Both the position numbers and the translations under genes were made by a program. From NCBI GenBank assembly GCA_003249255.1, contig QKJP01000029.1:220499-284498 (forward strand): a stretch of 64,000 nt of DNA, written 5' to 3'. This document shows, piece after piece, positions 53,520 to 62,621 of the stretch (positions within the stretch are counted from its first letter, which is position 1; the number at the start of each line of letters is the position of its first letter). The notes under the pieces were generated by a model. It was not told the DNA's origin, searched no databases, and saw only the letters and a list, made by a program, of their open reading frames with translations. The DNA is from Bacteroidales bacterium (GTDB taxonomy: Bacteria > Bacteroidota > Bacteroidia > Bacteroidales > Marinilabiliaceae).

Positions 53520-54843
53520 TACCTAATCGCCTTTTTATCAACCATAATAATCCTAGAATTAAAAGAGTTGCTTTTACCAGATGGTTTAGAACAACTACAA
53601 ATTCAGTTTCTGCTTTAATGACTTGAAGAAAGAGAATGGGGCTCCAAATTAAAAGAGTCGGGTAGAATGAACTCCAATTTTGGATTTTATGCCAAAACCA
53701 ACCAATAAATAGTCCCCAAAAAAACATAAAGAAAATACCTCCGAAGTAGCCATAATTCGCGTAACCTTCCCCAACGATACTAATCCCCATGGATGTATTA
53801 TCATCAATGTGAAGTCCGGTAAATTTTTTGAAGTTTTCACGCCCTCCAGCTTTCGCTTTTTCTGGGGCTAAAAATCTAGGTAATAAGCTAGATGAAATTC
53901 CTTCCCAAATTGTTTCTCCATTAGCAAAACTTTGATTTTCTGTAACGTTCTTCATGATGGCTGAAATAATCCAGCCCTGATTTAAGCGGTTGTTGATATC
54001 CTCATCAGAAGATGGTGTAAAAATACTTCCAGTATTCCATTCCTGTACTGCCAAAGATAGAAATAGAGTTACTTTATTTCCGGAATAACCTTCGTACCAT
54101 ATTTTTTGCCTATAAGAAGCTTTAACAGATTGAATGGTAATAGCCAGAAAGGCAGCAACAATTGCAATGCTTATTTTTTTTGTAAAAGAGTATCGTTTTT
54201 CTTTAGCTACAAAAGTGAAAAGTAACATTCCCCACAAAAGTAAATCATGAAACATTCCAAGAGCGATAGAAGCAATCGCTGTAAAAGTTATAGTGCCCCA
54301 GAATATGGGCCAACGATTTGGATGGTCTGAAAAGAGTAAGTAAGTAATGCCAATGTATTTAACGTTTGAAAGCAGGAAAAAAGCAAACCTTAGAGAAGCC
54401 GGGAAAAAAGATGAAACATAGGGTATTATAAATCCACCGGCAATTAAAAAGTAAGGTAGGCGAGGGTATTGAAATAAAAGATGTTTTACTTTTCCTCCTA
54501 TATCTTCTAGATTGGAATGATCTTTAAAAAAAGAAATTCCAATACGAAAGGAAATGATGGCAGGTACTAGAAATGACATGTACTCAATTTCATTTACATA
54601 CATGTGGTATTTGTAGTGGTGGACATCGGTATGGTAATCAATAAAAGGACCTAATATCCACTGTAAGGAAGCAATTGCTGTCATTAAGTCAATAATGGGC
54701 AATTTATTACCCATCTCATTGATGATCTTTAATGTGTAAAACAAGGTTAAACCAAGACCTATTGCACTCCAAAAATTAGCACCCACACTTAAAAGTATGA
54801 ATGAAAGCAGAGTTGAAATAGCGATATTACTTTGGTTTGACAT
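53509..54843 (-). CDS. Wzy-like oligosaccharide repeat-unit polymerase
   Basis: The 444-residue protein is almost wholly hydrophobic, with about 11-12 membrane helices and one larger outer loop at about 235-340 (RQKIWYEGYSGNK, SSSLLPRFLAPEKAKAGGRENFKKFTG). That is the normal layout of Wzy-type polymerases, which are too diverse for motif proof. Position among glycosyltransferases and export genes is the main support. A conserved-looking MGISIVGEGYANYG stretch is shared in style with O-antigen polymerases annotated in Bacteroidota. A Wzx flippase is not visible in the window and may lie to the right. Confidence 0.75.
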   Translation of the reverse strand: MSNQSNIAISTLLSFILLSVGANFWSAIGLGLTLFYTLKIINEMGNKLPIIDLMTAIASLQWILGPFIDYHTDVHHYKYHMYVNEIEYMSFLVPAIISFRIGISFFKDHSNLEDIGGKVKHLLFQYPRLPYFLIAGGFIIPYVSSFFPASLRFAFFLLSNVKYIGITYLLFSDHPNRWPIFWGTITFTAIASIALGMFHDLLLWGMLLFTFVAKEKRYSFTKKISIAIVAAFLAITIQSVKASYRQKIWYEGYSGNKVTLFLSLAVQEWNTGSIFTPSSDEDINNRLNQGWIISAIMKNVTENQSFANGETIWEGISSSLLPRFLAPEKAKAGGRENFKKFTGLHIDDNTSMGISIVGEGYANYGYFGGIFFMFFWGLFIGWFWHKIQNWSSFYPTLLIWSPILFLQVIKAETEFVVVLNHLVKATLLILGLLWLIKRRLGIRI

Positions 54844-55069
54844 AACGTTTTGTTTTGTGCCTTAAAGATAGAAAAATCTATCTGTTGGATTTTGATCTCT
54901 CGGATGGAACCTGAAATTAAAGAGTGTTTTCTTATGAAGTTGTTTTTTTTTAGATGCTACATTTTTAGGCTTTCTCTAAACTCTCTTTTGAATATTTCTT
55001 TGACAATGCCTTTGAAAAATAATTAAATTAGATTTATTTTTACTGCCGAATTTTAAAGATGCCAAATCG

Positions 55070-55624
55070 ATGTATACTTCAGAACAAATAGAAAAAATTG
55101 GGAACACGGTGGTTTATCTGGCTTCAAAAATTCAGAATATCTCTAAAACAAAGCTACTTAAGCTTATTTATATTCTTGATGAGATTTCTATCAAGCAAAG
55201 TGGAATTCCTTTTTTAAATCTCCAATATAAAGTTTGGAAATTTGGCCCTGTTTCTAATGAGCTTTTTGTCGAATTTTCATCACGCCCATCAATATTAAAA
55301 AAATTTATTGAACGTAAAACTACAAAAGATGGTCATGACTTTATTGCCCCTAAAACTGAATTTTGTGAGGATGAATTTAGTCAAAATGATTTAGACCTTC
55401 TTGAGTTCGTTGTTGAAAGATTTCAAGGCTATAATGCTGAAAAACTTATTGCTTATACGCATAGAGAGAATTCGCCATGGTATAATGCAGCAAAAAAGAA
55501 TAATGTATTACAACAGTTAGAATCAGAGGAGATTGGTATGACTGAAATAATTATTGATATGAGTGAACTTGTTGCTCATGATTCTCGAAAAACTGAGCTG
55601 TATAAAGATTTTATTGAGTGTTAA
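55070..55624 (+). CDS. Panacea-domain (DUF4065) antitoxin-like protein
   Basis: The 184-residue protein has the Panacea/DUF4065 pattern: KTKLLKLIYILDEISIKQSG near 26-45, FLNLQYKVWKFGPVSNELF near 48-66, FSQNDLDLLEFVVERFQGYNAEKLIAYTHRENSPWYNA near 109-146. This domain serves as an exchangeable antitoxin module paired with many unrelated toxins, and also occurs in phage GepA-like proteins. It has an extra C-terminal part from about 150. The partner gene follows after 10 bp on the same strand. Both point into a glycosyltransferase gene on the other strand, as an inserted cassette would. Confidence 0.85.
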   Translation: MYTSEQIEKIGNTVVYLASKIQNISKTKLLKLIYILDEISIKQSGIPFLNLQYKVWKFGPVSNELFVEFSSRPSILKKFIERKTTKDGHDFIAPKTEFCEDEFSQNDLDLLEFVVERFQGYNAEKLIAYTHRENSPWYNAAKKNNVLQQLESEEIGMTEIIIDMSELVAHDSRKTELYKDFIEC

Positions 55625-55634
55625 ATTCAATAGC

Positions 55635-56090
55635 ATGTACAAAGAAGGTACTATCATTTATTTCGACCCATTCTACTTTAAAAATGGTAATACTGCTAAG
55701 CCAAAATATTTTGTAGTTCTCAAAAATATTAATGGTAAAACCGTGTTAGCAAGTCTTCCTACAAGAAAAGATTCGATTCCCAGATCCAATGAAGTAAAAC
55801 GAGGTTGTGTTGAATTACCCGAAATTAGACTAAATTGCTTTGTTTTCTCATTAGATGAAGAAGTTACGACTTGCGGTAAAAGCTTTAATTTTCCCACTCA
55901 TATCTATGGTCACCAGTTGGATGCCTATGAAATAAGTAAACTTAAAGAAATATATCCATTAGAAGGAACAGATTATAAACTTTGGGGTGAATTAAAACCT
56001 GAAATTTTCATTGAACTTATTAACTGTTTGAAGAACTCACGCTCTGTTAAAAAGAAATATATTTATATGTTATCTAATAACCTAGTGTAG
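55635..56090 (+). CDS. MazF/PemK-like predicted toxin partner of the Panacea antitoxin
   Basis: The 151-residue product starts MYKEGTIIYFDPFYFKNGN; a longer frame exists upstream but lies within the antitoxin gene. The N-terminal 60 residues recall the SH3-like MazF/PemK fold: a GTIIYFDPF first strand, then KPKYFVVLKN in place of the usual RPxxVLS strand, and TVLASLPTRKDSIP. The remainder is not recognisable. The Arg/Ser pair typical of MazF catalysis cannot be placed with certainty. By the second position in a two-gene unit with a Panacea protein, I infer a toxin, probably acting on RNA or translation. Confidence 0.65.
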   Translation: MYKEGTIIYFDPFYFKNGNTAKPKYFVVLKNINGKTVLASLPTRKDSIPRSNEVKRGCVELPEIRLNCFVFSLDEEVTTCGKSFNFPTHIYGHQLDAYEISKLKEIYPLEGTDYKLWGELKPEIFIELINCLKNSRSVKKKYIYMLSNNLV

Positions 56091-56098
56091 TTTCTTTT

Positions 56099-57334
56099 CT
56101 AATCCTTCAAAGCCTTTTTTACCCCTTCTATCAGTTCCTGAAAACTCCATTTTTCGATTCTTCTTTGAAAATTCTCAAACGAAATGCTATTCTTATTTAG
56201 TTGCTTTATAAGTTCTTTTAATTTACGGACTAAATCATCAATGTCATTCGAGATGAATATTTTGTTTGGCTCCGAAGCTAAATCTATCGCACAACCAACT
56301 TTATCTGATATGATGACTGAACGATTGGATGCTAAGGCCTCGTTTATTGCTAATCCCCAAGTTTCACCTGGACCTTGTGAGGGTAAGCAAAATATATCAC
56401 ATAGACGATATACTATTGGCATCTTTGTTTGATTTTGCAAAGGGAGAAAGATAATATTGGAATTACCTTTTGCTTTTTCTTTTAAATCAGCTTCTAGTGG
56501 TCCTGATCCTAAAAAGATAAGTTTAATAAAGTTGTTTTTTTGTTGGTTAATTTGAAAAATTGCATCCAACAGAATTTCCGGATTTTTTTTTGATTCAAAT
56601 TTTCCCGCAAATAATACGACAATATCTTCCTTTTTTATTCCAATTTCTTGTCGCCATTTTAATGCTTTTTTTTCATAAGCTCGTTGGTGATAATCCATAA
56701 AACGGCTATTGTCAATGGCATGAGGTGCGAAAAATAACTGGCTTTCTTTTAATCCGTGATTTAGAAAGTACTTTTTATTGTTTGTTCCAACATAAAGAGC
56801 TTTGTCTACATAGCTATAAACAAGAGAGAGAACGTTTTTTCGAATTTTATACTTAATATAGCTCTGAGTTGATTTAACAAAATCCTTTATTGTCTTATTT
56901 TTTCTGCTTACTAAGTCTTTTATTTTGCTATTCTCATAATCTAATAAAGTGCTATCTCCCCGGAAAAGAATAGGTATTTTTCCTTTAAAATAACGCATGG
57001 CTTTAAAGTGAGCATGGAAATTCCAACCAAAGATTAGAATGTGCGTGGGATTGTATTCCTTTATCTCATTTATTAATGTAGGACATTGAATGCCATTAAA
57101 CTTTTTATTGTTAGGATTCTTAGCTTTATTAGGAACAAATTTATAAGAATAACCTTCTAATAAGGGAATGTCCCATTCAATATTGGAACCAAATGTTGCA
57201 TCAAAAAAATCGGTTTCCCGTTGACTCCAGGTATAGAATACTTTGAGATCAACATCAGGTTCTTTTGCCAGCATTGCAAACCATGGTGCGTTATATTGGA
57301 TGGGGTGGGTGGTGATAATAGCAAGACGTTTCAT
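56099..57334 (-). CDS. GT4-type glycosyltransferase
   Basis: The 411-residue transferase has the GT-B form, starting RLAIITTHPIQYNAPWFAML, a known opening for capsule-locus transferases of Bacteroidota. The donor half has VVLFAGKFESKKNPEILLDAI and LPSQGPGETWGLAINEALAS (EX7E-like), followed by VIISDKVGCAIDL. It ends 8 bp from the convergent toxin-like gene. Sugar unknown. It is separated from the next transferase by the GxxExxY cassette. Confidence 0.9.
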   Translation of the reverse strand: MKRLAIITTHPIQYNAPWFAMLAKEPDVDLKVFYTWSQRETDFFDATFGSNIEWDIPLLEGYSYKFVPNKAKNPNNKKFNGIQCPTLINEIKEYNPTHILIFGWNFHAHFKAMRYFKGKIPILFRGDSTLLDYENSKIKDLVSRKNKTIKDFVKSTQSYIKYKIRKNVLSLVYSYVDKALYVGTNNKKYFLNHGLKESQLFFAPHAIDNSRFMDYHQRAYEKKALKWRQEIGIKKEDIVVLFAGKFESKKNPEILLDAIFQINQQKNNFIKLIFLGSGPLEADLKEKAKGNSNIIFLPLQNQTKMPIVYRLCDIFCLPSQGPGETWGLAINEALASNRSVIISDKVGCAIDLASEPNKIFISNDIDDLVRKLKELIKQLNKNSISFENFQRRIEKWSFQELIEGVKKALKD

Positions 57335-57351
57335 GATTGATGATTAAAAAG

Positions 57352-57471
57352 TAACCGCAGAGAAAAAGAGTAACCGCAGAGTTCGCAGAGATAAATTATT
57401 CTTTGTGCCCTTAGCGATTCTTTTCCTTAGCGCGCTTTGCGGTTGAATTTCTTTGCGCCCTTTGCGGTTTA
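57352..57471. repeat. AACCGCAGAG-type fold-back repeat, left of the GxxExxY gene
   Basis: Units TAACCGCAGAG, ACCGCAGAGTTCGCAGAG are followed by CTTTGCGGTT, CTTTGCGCCCTTTGCGGTTT. The two sets are inverted copies (AACCGCAGAG against CTTTGCGGTT with G-T allowed), so the segment can fold on itself. Its mate is at 57866-57957. Confidence 0.7.
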
Positions 57472-57475
57472 TATT

Positions 57476-57853
57476 CTACAAATTATTAACCACTCTTTTA
57501 ATTCCATATTTTAATAATGCAACATTGAAATTAATTAGCAAGCCTAGTTTGTAGTTGCCAAGTTTTAAATAGGTAAGTATTTGTGCTAAATGCACATCAT
57601 TTAATGCTTCAACACTTTTTAATTCCAATACTACTTTATCCTCAACTAATAGGTCTATACGATATCCACAATCTAACTTCACATCTTCAAATACCAAAGG
57701 CATAGCTTTTTCTTTTTCAACTTTAAAACCAGCTTTTTCTAATTTATAAAATAAACATTCCTGATATGCTTTTTCAAGCAAACCGGGACCTAATGCTTGA
57801 TGAACTTCTATTGCTATACCAATGACTTTTGTAGCTAGTTCGTTTTCTGTCAT
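57476..57853 (-). CDS. GxxExxY protein (PDDEXK-like nuclease fold)
   Basis: The 125-residue protein carries the name motif in GPGLLEKAYQECL (G-LL-E-KA-Y) near residue 25-35. It also shows a PDDEXK-type active-site set: that Glu, then GYRIDLLV with Asp near 71, and VVLELKS with Glu/Lys near 77-79. A nuclease activity is therefore likely but unproven; the family has no settled function. It lies between hairpin repeats of AACCGCAGAG type on both sides, an association I know from other Bacteroidota genomes. It interrupts the glycosyltransferase series. Confidence 0.88.
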   Translation of the reverse strand: MTENELATKVIGIAIEVHQALGPGLLEKAYQECLFYKLEKAGFKVEKEKAMPLVFEDVKLDCGYRIDLLVEDKVVLELKSVEALNDVHLAQILTYLKLGNYKLGLLINFNVALLKYGIKRVVNNL

Positions 57854-57865
57854 ATTAACTTGATT

Positions 57866-57957
57866 TAACCGCAGAGATACAGAGAAACCGCAGAGTACGC
57901 GGAGTTTATTTCTTTGCGCCCTTTGCGGTTTAATTTCTTTGCGCCTTTGCGGTTAGT
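57866..57957. repeat. AACCGCAGAG-type fold-back repeat, right of the GxxExxY gene
   Basis: TTAACCGCAGAGATACAGAG and AAACCGCAGAGTACGCGGAG are followed by CTTTGCGCCCTTTGCGGTTT and CTTTGCGCCTTTGCGGTTA. It shares CTTTGCGCCCTTTGCGGTTT, 20 bases, exactly with the left-hand repeat. Confidence 0.7.
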
Positions 57958-57960
57958 TAT

Positions 57961-59310
57961 TTATAAAACTCTTTCAATGGCATCAACCAATTTCCTGGCA
58001 CTCTCCTTAGAAGAATATTTATCCAATGCACTTAAATCCGGTTGCCATTCTTTTGAGTTAAGTCTAGTTAGAATAACTTTTTTAAAGGCGTGAACAATAT
58101 CAGCTTGCTGCATTTCCGGTTTATATCTAACTGTATACTGGTCAGCTTTGCAATCTACCATTACTTTTACTGCACTACTTTCATGGTGAAAGATGCTAAT
58201 AACGGGACGTTCACTAAGTAATGATTGGTAGGTTTTACTGGCCGTGTAATGGGCTTCAGTACTTCCAATTATCATTACTGTATCCACGACAGATAAATAG
58301 TTGAGTACATGTAGGAATGGATACCGTTCTCTATCTTCGAATACAATATCGCTTAAGTCGTAATCTTTTGCATAAGCCGTAATACGTTTTGCCGGATAGG
58401 AGCCTGTTCCAATAAACCATAATTCAATATCCTCATTCCATTTTTTTTCCTGACGTAATTCTGCAAGAGCTTTAAAGAAAGCATCCATTAAAACATGACT
58501 GTTTGGCAGGAATGCTCCGGCATAAAGCCAAATGTTTTTATGAGAATTCTTTTTCCATGGATATGCTAAATTTTCAACCTTTACTTTATGATCATTGGGA
58601 TCAAATCCATAAGGCATGCCAACTTGTGTGATTGGTTTATGGGTGTGTGGGTTGTAGATTAGGTTATTAGATTGATAGGTTGTTTGGTCGGTAGGTTTAG
58701 AGGTGGATAGGTTGCTAGAATCCTTGTTTAGTAGTTGCTTGGCGATGGTTGGGAAGTTACGTTCAATAACAGGGGAATAGTAAGGTGTAGATACACCACT
58801 AATTACGCTTACTTTTTTAATTGCTATTGGTTCAAGAATTCTTGCCACCCACTGACTGATAATGGCTCTTTTGTTTTTTTGGTTACTGATGTCTCGTACC
58901 CAGGGATCAATGTAATCTATACCATAAGGTATTTTTGTTTTCTCATATAAAAAACGTCCTAATAAGGCATTGTAAAAGGATGGAATTGGTAGCCAAATAA
59001 AATCTATTTTTTCAGTTTTGATGATGTTTTTGGCTTCTTTATATAGCTGAAAAAATGCACGTAAGCCAATATCTCCAATAATTCTTGGTTTTGTGATTTT
59101 AAATGCACTTACTCTGGTTCCTTCGAAATCTTTCGAAAAGGTTTTTGTGAAATCAGTATCGGCATCTTCTTCAAAATACTCTTTTTTTACCGTCAAGACT
59201 CTGGGTTTCCATCCGAAATCTTTTAAGTAATTTCCGATTAATCGAGGACGTTGAACTCCGGCAAGGTTGGCTGGATGCCAATGGGGGTATATGATGAGGA
59301 TTGTTTGCAT
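57961..59310 (-). CDS. GT4-type glycosyltransferase with repeat-derived insert
   Basis: The 449-residue transferase begins QTILIIYPHWHPANLAGVQRPRL, a start shared by GT4 proteins of capsule loci, and ends with a donor half containing WLYAGAFLPNSHVLMDAFFKAL and HYTASKTYQSLLSERPVISIF. Residues of about 199-222 (STSKPTDQTTYQSNNLIYN) are low-complexity. Their DNA (about 58655-58730) is a run of GATAGGTT/GTAGGTTT units that matches the intergenic microrepeats at 40860-40955, including a 15-base identity. The insert keeps the frame and sits between the two GT-B halves, so the enzyme may still work. Confidence 0.88.
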   Translation of the reverse strand: MQTILIIYPHWHPANLAGVQRPRLIGNYLKDFGWKPRVLTVKKEYFEEDADTDFTKTFSKDFEGTRVSAFKITKPRIIGDIGLRAFFQLYKEAKNIIKTEKIDFIWLPIPSFYNALLGRFLYEKTKIPYGIDYIDPWVRDISNQKNKRAIISQWVARILEPIAIKKVSVISGVSTPYYSPVIERNFPTIAKQLLNKDSSNLSTSKPTDQTTYQSNNLIYNPHTHKPITQVGMPYGFDPNDHKVKVENLAYPWKKNSHKNIWLYAGAFLPNSHVLMDAFFKALAELRQEKKWNEDIELWFIGTGSYPAKRITAYAKDYDLSDIVFEDRERYPFLHVLNYLSVVDTVMIIGSTEAHYTASKTYQSLLSERPVISIFHHESSAVKVMVDCKADQYTVRYKPEMQQADIVHAFKKVILTRLNSKEWQPDLSALDKYSSKESARKLVDAIERVL

Positions 59311-59398
59311 CGTAGGTCTAACAGTTAGTTAGAAAAGGTTATTTGGTCAATAGAAAAATAGGAGATTAGATTGGTGTGATGGAATATGTAATTAGTTA

Positions 59399-60658
59399 TC
59401 ATTGGTTTCTGATGTTTTTTGTAGAGAGTTCTGTCCATATCTGTTTAAGAGATTCTCGTTTATTATCCCAGGCTAATTCTTGTGCGTTTTTATACCTCTC
59501 GAGCTTATTTTTTCTAATCACGGCTATATTTTCTTTTAGTTTTAATAAGGCCTTATTAATTTCTTCGGGTGTTTGACCACAAATAAGACCATGATCAGGA
59601 TAATTCTGCATAAGACACTCGTGACCTGTTGTATTGGTCGTTAAAGAATATAAACCAGACTGTAAGTAAGCATATAGTTTATTAGATATTGCTAATTGCT
59701 TATTTAAATCTGTTTTAGCCATTTCTAATGCTAAACCAATATCGTATTTTCTAAGATTTTTGTGTAACACAATTTGAGTTACAGGAGACTCTAAAGTTAT
59801 GAATGATAGGTTTGGTTCAATCCATTGCTCATAAAATGATTGAATTTTTGTGCCATAAATAGTTAGTTGGAAAAACTCTTTTAGCTCTTTTAAAGCTTCA
59901 ATTAATTCCTCCAAACCTCTCTTAGATGAGACATCCATTGAAAACCACACTAATTGAATTTTATTTTTGTAATCATCAGTTGTTTCAGGATAAGGAAATT
60001 CATCTGATGGGAAAGAATTGGGTAAGTTTAATAAATTGGATTTAGCTTGGGGGATTTTAAATTCTTTTGAAACTTTTTGCATAATTGGTGTTCCTGCAAA
60101 AGATAAATAGCTGCTATGTAAAAATACTTCTTGCATCAAAAGAAAGCGTCTTTCTTTTTCAAACTCAGGATTTGTCCATGAAACATTTTCGCCCGGGTGA
60201 TAATCTTCAACATCGAAACCTATTTTTGCATCGAATTTTTTTGCTGCGTATAGTAACGGGTATATACTTGTTGTATTTCTTCCAATGATAATGTCATATT
60301 TACGTTTCTTTTTTAGCCAAAGCGAGAGGTACAACATAATTGATCGCTTGTTGGAAGCGAAAGCAGAAAGCATGAGGTTTTTCCGGTTGAATCTCCATGT
60401 TTTAAGAATAATCAGGTGTAGAATTGATGCGCAAAACCAAATAATGAAGTTTTGTTTTGTGGCATAGATAGAAGTACAATGAATGTTTAAGTTTTTAACT
60501 AATTTGTCATGATTTTCATCCGTCCAATTATTAATTTTAAAAGCAAAAAGGTCTACTTTATATCCGATTTCCTGAGCTAATTGTATTTCTTTAACCAAGC
60601 GAGGTTTCATACTTAAATTAGCTGTAGTTAAAAACAAAATAGTTTTTTTTTGAGTCAT
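59399..60658 (-). CDS. GT4-like glycosyltransferase
   Basis: The 419-residue protein has a GT-B outline: KTILFLTTANLSMKPRLVKEIQLA at the start, GFDVEDYHPGEN in the middle, and IQLVWFSMDVSSKRGLEELIEAL and LAISNKLYAYLQSGLYSLTTNTTG in the donor half. The EX7E motif is not clear, so the family is assigned by overall pattern. It is 16 bp downstream of the next transferase gene and belongs to the minus-strand run that begins beyond the right edge. Confidence 0.82.
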   Translation of the reverse strand: MTQKKTILFLTTANLSMKPRLVKEIQLAQEIGYKVDLFAFKINNWTDENHDKLVKNLNIHCTSIYATKQNFIIWFCASILHLIILKTWRFNRKNLMLSAFASNKRSIMLYLSLWLKKKRKYDIIIGRNTTSIYPLLYAAKKFDAKIGFDVEDYHPGENVSWTNPEFEKERRFLLMQEVFLHSSYLSFAGTPIMQKVSKEFKIPQAKSNLLNLPNSFPSDEFPYPETTDDYKNKIQLVWFSMDVSSKRGLEELIEALKELKEFFQLTIYGTKIQSFYEQWIEPNLSFITLESPVTQIVLHKNLRKYDIGLALEMAKTDLNKQLAISNKLYAYLQSGLYSLTTNTTGHECLMQNYPDHGLICGQTPEEINKALLKLKENIAVIRKNKLERYKNAQELAWDNKRESLKQIWTELSTKNIRNQ

Positions 60659-60674
60659 TTAATTGGTGATAAAT

Positions 60675-61703
60675 TTAATTGTTCAGATATGTAAGAAACA
60701 TGTTTAAATGATGCCGGGTAATCACAGGGATTGAAAATCTGTTAATTGCATCTTGCCTAACTTGGGTTCGATCAATTTCTTTTATCTTACTAATGGCTTC
60801 ACTCATCTCTTTCACATTATTCACCACAAAACCATTTAGTCCATTAGTAATAGCTTCAGGTACAGCAGATATGTTAAAGCCGATAACAGGAGTCCCACAA
60901 GCAAGACTTTCAATCATAGTATTGGGAAATGCTTCAACTGCAAGATTTAATGGTAATAACATGGCTTTTGCTCCTTGTAGATATTTTATTTTCTGGTCAT
61001 CATTTACTGCACCAACATAATGAATAAGTGGGTGATTTAAATAAGGCTTTACATATTGATTAAAATATTCCTGATGCTCGGACGGAACATTACCGGCAAT
61101 AATAAGTTTTTCTTTGGTTGCTAGGGCTGCTTCAATGGCTTCTTTTGTTCCTTTAATGTGTTCAATTCGTCCAAGGAAGAATAGATATTCCTTTTTTGTT
61201 GAAGGATTATCAGTAAACCTTGAAGTATCAACCATATTATGGATAATGTGCCATTTGCTTTGCATTGGCAAGTGCTTGATCATGTGAGTTGCATTTGCAG
61301 TATACACAATTCTTTTTCCAATGATTTTATTGGCTAATGCCGTTGATTTTGGAGAGATGAATCTGCCGTAGCGTTTAAAAAAGATCTTTTTTGTGAAAAT
61401 CCAGGATGGATATAAATATAAAATTCGCGAATAACAATGTATAACGTCAGGTTGCTCTTTTTTAATAACTTGTAATAGTTGATATGCATTACCAATGATG
61501 TTTCTTATACCAATACTACTTTCACGTTTCCAACTTATAATTTTATCTGCTTCAGGAGCTATCGAATCTTTGTTTGCTAATAAAATAACCTCATGGCCAA
61601 GTTCCTTTAATCCTTTTAGAAGGCCATAAGCAACTCTTTCTGCACCACCATATAAAGTTGGAGGAACTGGTATTTCAGGATCTGTACTAATTAGTATTTT
61701 CAC
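60675..61703 (-). CDS. GT4-type glycosyltransferase
   Basis: The 342-residue transferase has textbook GT4 features: PTLYGGAERVAYGLLKGLKELGHEV for the acceptor half, YLFFLGRIEHIKGTKEAIEAA at the start of the donor half, and EAFPNTMIESLACGTPVIGF with EX7E. The starting Met at 61703 precedes KILISTDPEIPVPP. It lies 13 bp downstream of the SGNH-type gene and 16 bp upstream of the next transferase, so it is part of one operon. Confidence 0.92.
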   Translation of the reverse strand: MKILISTDPEIPVPPTLYGGAERVAYGLLKGLKELGHEVILLANKDSIAPEADKIISWKRESSIGIRNIIGNAYQLLQVIKKEQPDVIHCYSRILYLYPSWIFTKKIFFKRYGRFISPKSTALANKIIGKRIVYTANATHMIKHLPMQSKWHIIHNMVDTSRFTDNPSTKKEYLFFLGRIEHIKGTKEAIEAALATKEKLIIAGNVPSEHQEYFNQYVKPYLNHPLIHYVGAVNDDQKIKYLQGAKAMLLPLNLAVEAFPNTMIESLACGTPVIGFNISAVPEAITNGLNGFVVNNVKEMSEAISKIKEIDRTQVRQDAINRFSIPVITRHHLNMFLTYLNN

Positions 61704-61716
61704 GATCGTTAACTTT

Positions 61717-62607
61717 TTATTGCTTTATGTCTTTTATTATTTGGTCAATAAGTCGATTTCTACCCTTTTCGTTAATGTGGTCTTGATCTCTAAAGAATTC
61801 ATCGTGATTTACATATAAGTTTTTGTAATCTATTATTCTATAATTATTAGAGTATACTATTGAGTCCGCTTTATATGACATGTTATTGATACATTCAATG
61901 TAATTTCTTGATAATGGAAATTTAATTCCAATTAAATCTATATCGTTTAATTTACAAACTTCAATGATTTTGTCTAGAGCTTTTTTAAGTTGAATAGATT
62001 TTTGATTATATGAAAATTGGCTTTCAAATTTGACGTTGCAAAATTTCTTTTTGTCAAGAATATCTACCCATTGTGTAGTTTTATTTTTTTTATCACCTCT
62101 AATTAATTGGGAAATATAATTAGTGAAAAGTTTTGCATTGTTGGTATCAAGTAAGGGAAAATAGAAATAAACGTATTTTTTTAAATAAAAATTAAACTTT
62201 GAATAATAAGAAAAGTCTTTTATTTCTGAAAATTTAGCAAAGTGAATAGAACGGTGGTTGTTATTTAACTTTTCTCTATAAGGAGATAGGGTGTGGTCAT
62301 CAACAGAAATAAGAATTTGTTTGGGAATAATATTATTGTTTAGTAAGAATAGTATTTTCGCATAAATGTCAATATATGAATCACTATCATAAGAAAAGTT
62401 ACATATCTTATTATTTTCCAGTATTTCTCTTCCAATAGCGTACCCGTGTGAATCAGCGAATAAAAAGGTATCAAAGTTGTTTAATTTATTTTTGGGAATG
62501 ATATATTCATTATATAAAAGTGGTTTTGCTATTAGAAATAGAAAAATAATGTTGAATAATAAATATAAGGCGAAAAAATGTAGCGTTTTTCGAAAGAAGA
62601 GCATCAT
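61717..62607 (-). CDS. SGNH-like membrane-anchored protein, partner of the MBOAT acyltransferase
   Basis: The 296-residue protein has an N-terminal membrane anchor (HFFALYLLFNIIFLFLIA) and an SGNH/GDSL-type periplasmic domain. LFADSHGYAIG near 50-60 would be block I with the nucleophile Ser, and RDQDHINEKGRNRL near the C-terminus block V with the Asp/His pair. Such proteins (AlgX, DltD or PatB-like in role) transfer the acyl group delivered by an MBOAT protein onto a polysaccharide. The MBOAT gene is 14 bp upstream on the same strand. The sugar target is unknown, probably the polysaccharide of this locus. Confidence 0.82.
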   Translation of the reverse strand: MMLFFRKTLHFFALYLLFNIIFLFLIAKPLLYNEYIIPKNKLNNFDTFLFADSHGYAIGREILENNKICNFSYDSDSYIDIYAKILFLLNNNIIPKQILISVDDHTLSPYREKLNNNHRSIHFAKFSEIKDFSYYSKFNFYLKKYVYFYFPLLDTNNAKLFTNYISQLIRGDKKNKTTQWVDILDKKKFCNVKFESQFSYNQKSIQLKKALDKIIEVCKLNDIDLIGIKFPLSRNYIECINNMSYKADSIVYSNNYRIIDYKNLYVNHDEFFRDQDHINEKGRNRLIDQIIKDIKQ

Positions 62608-62621
62608 GTGTGTAATCTGTT

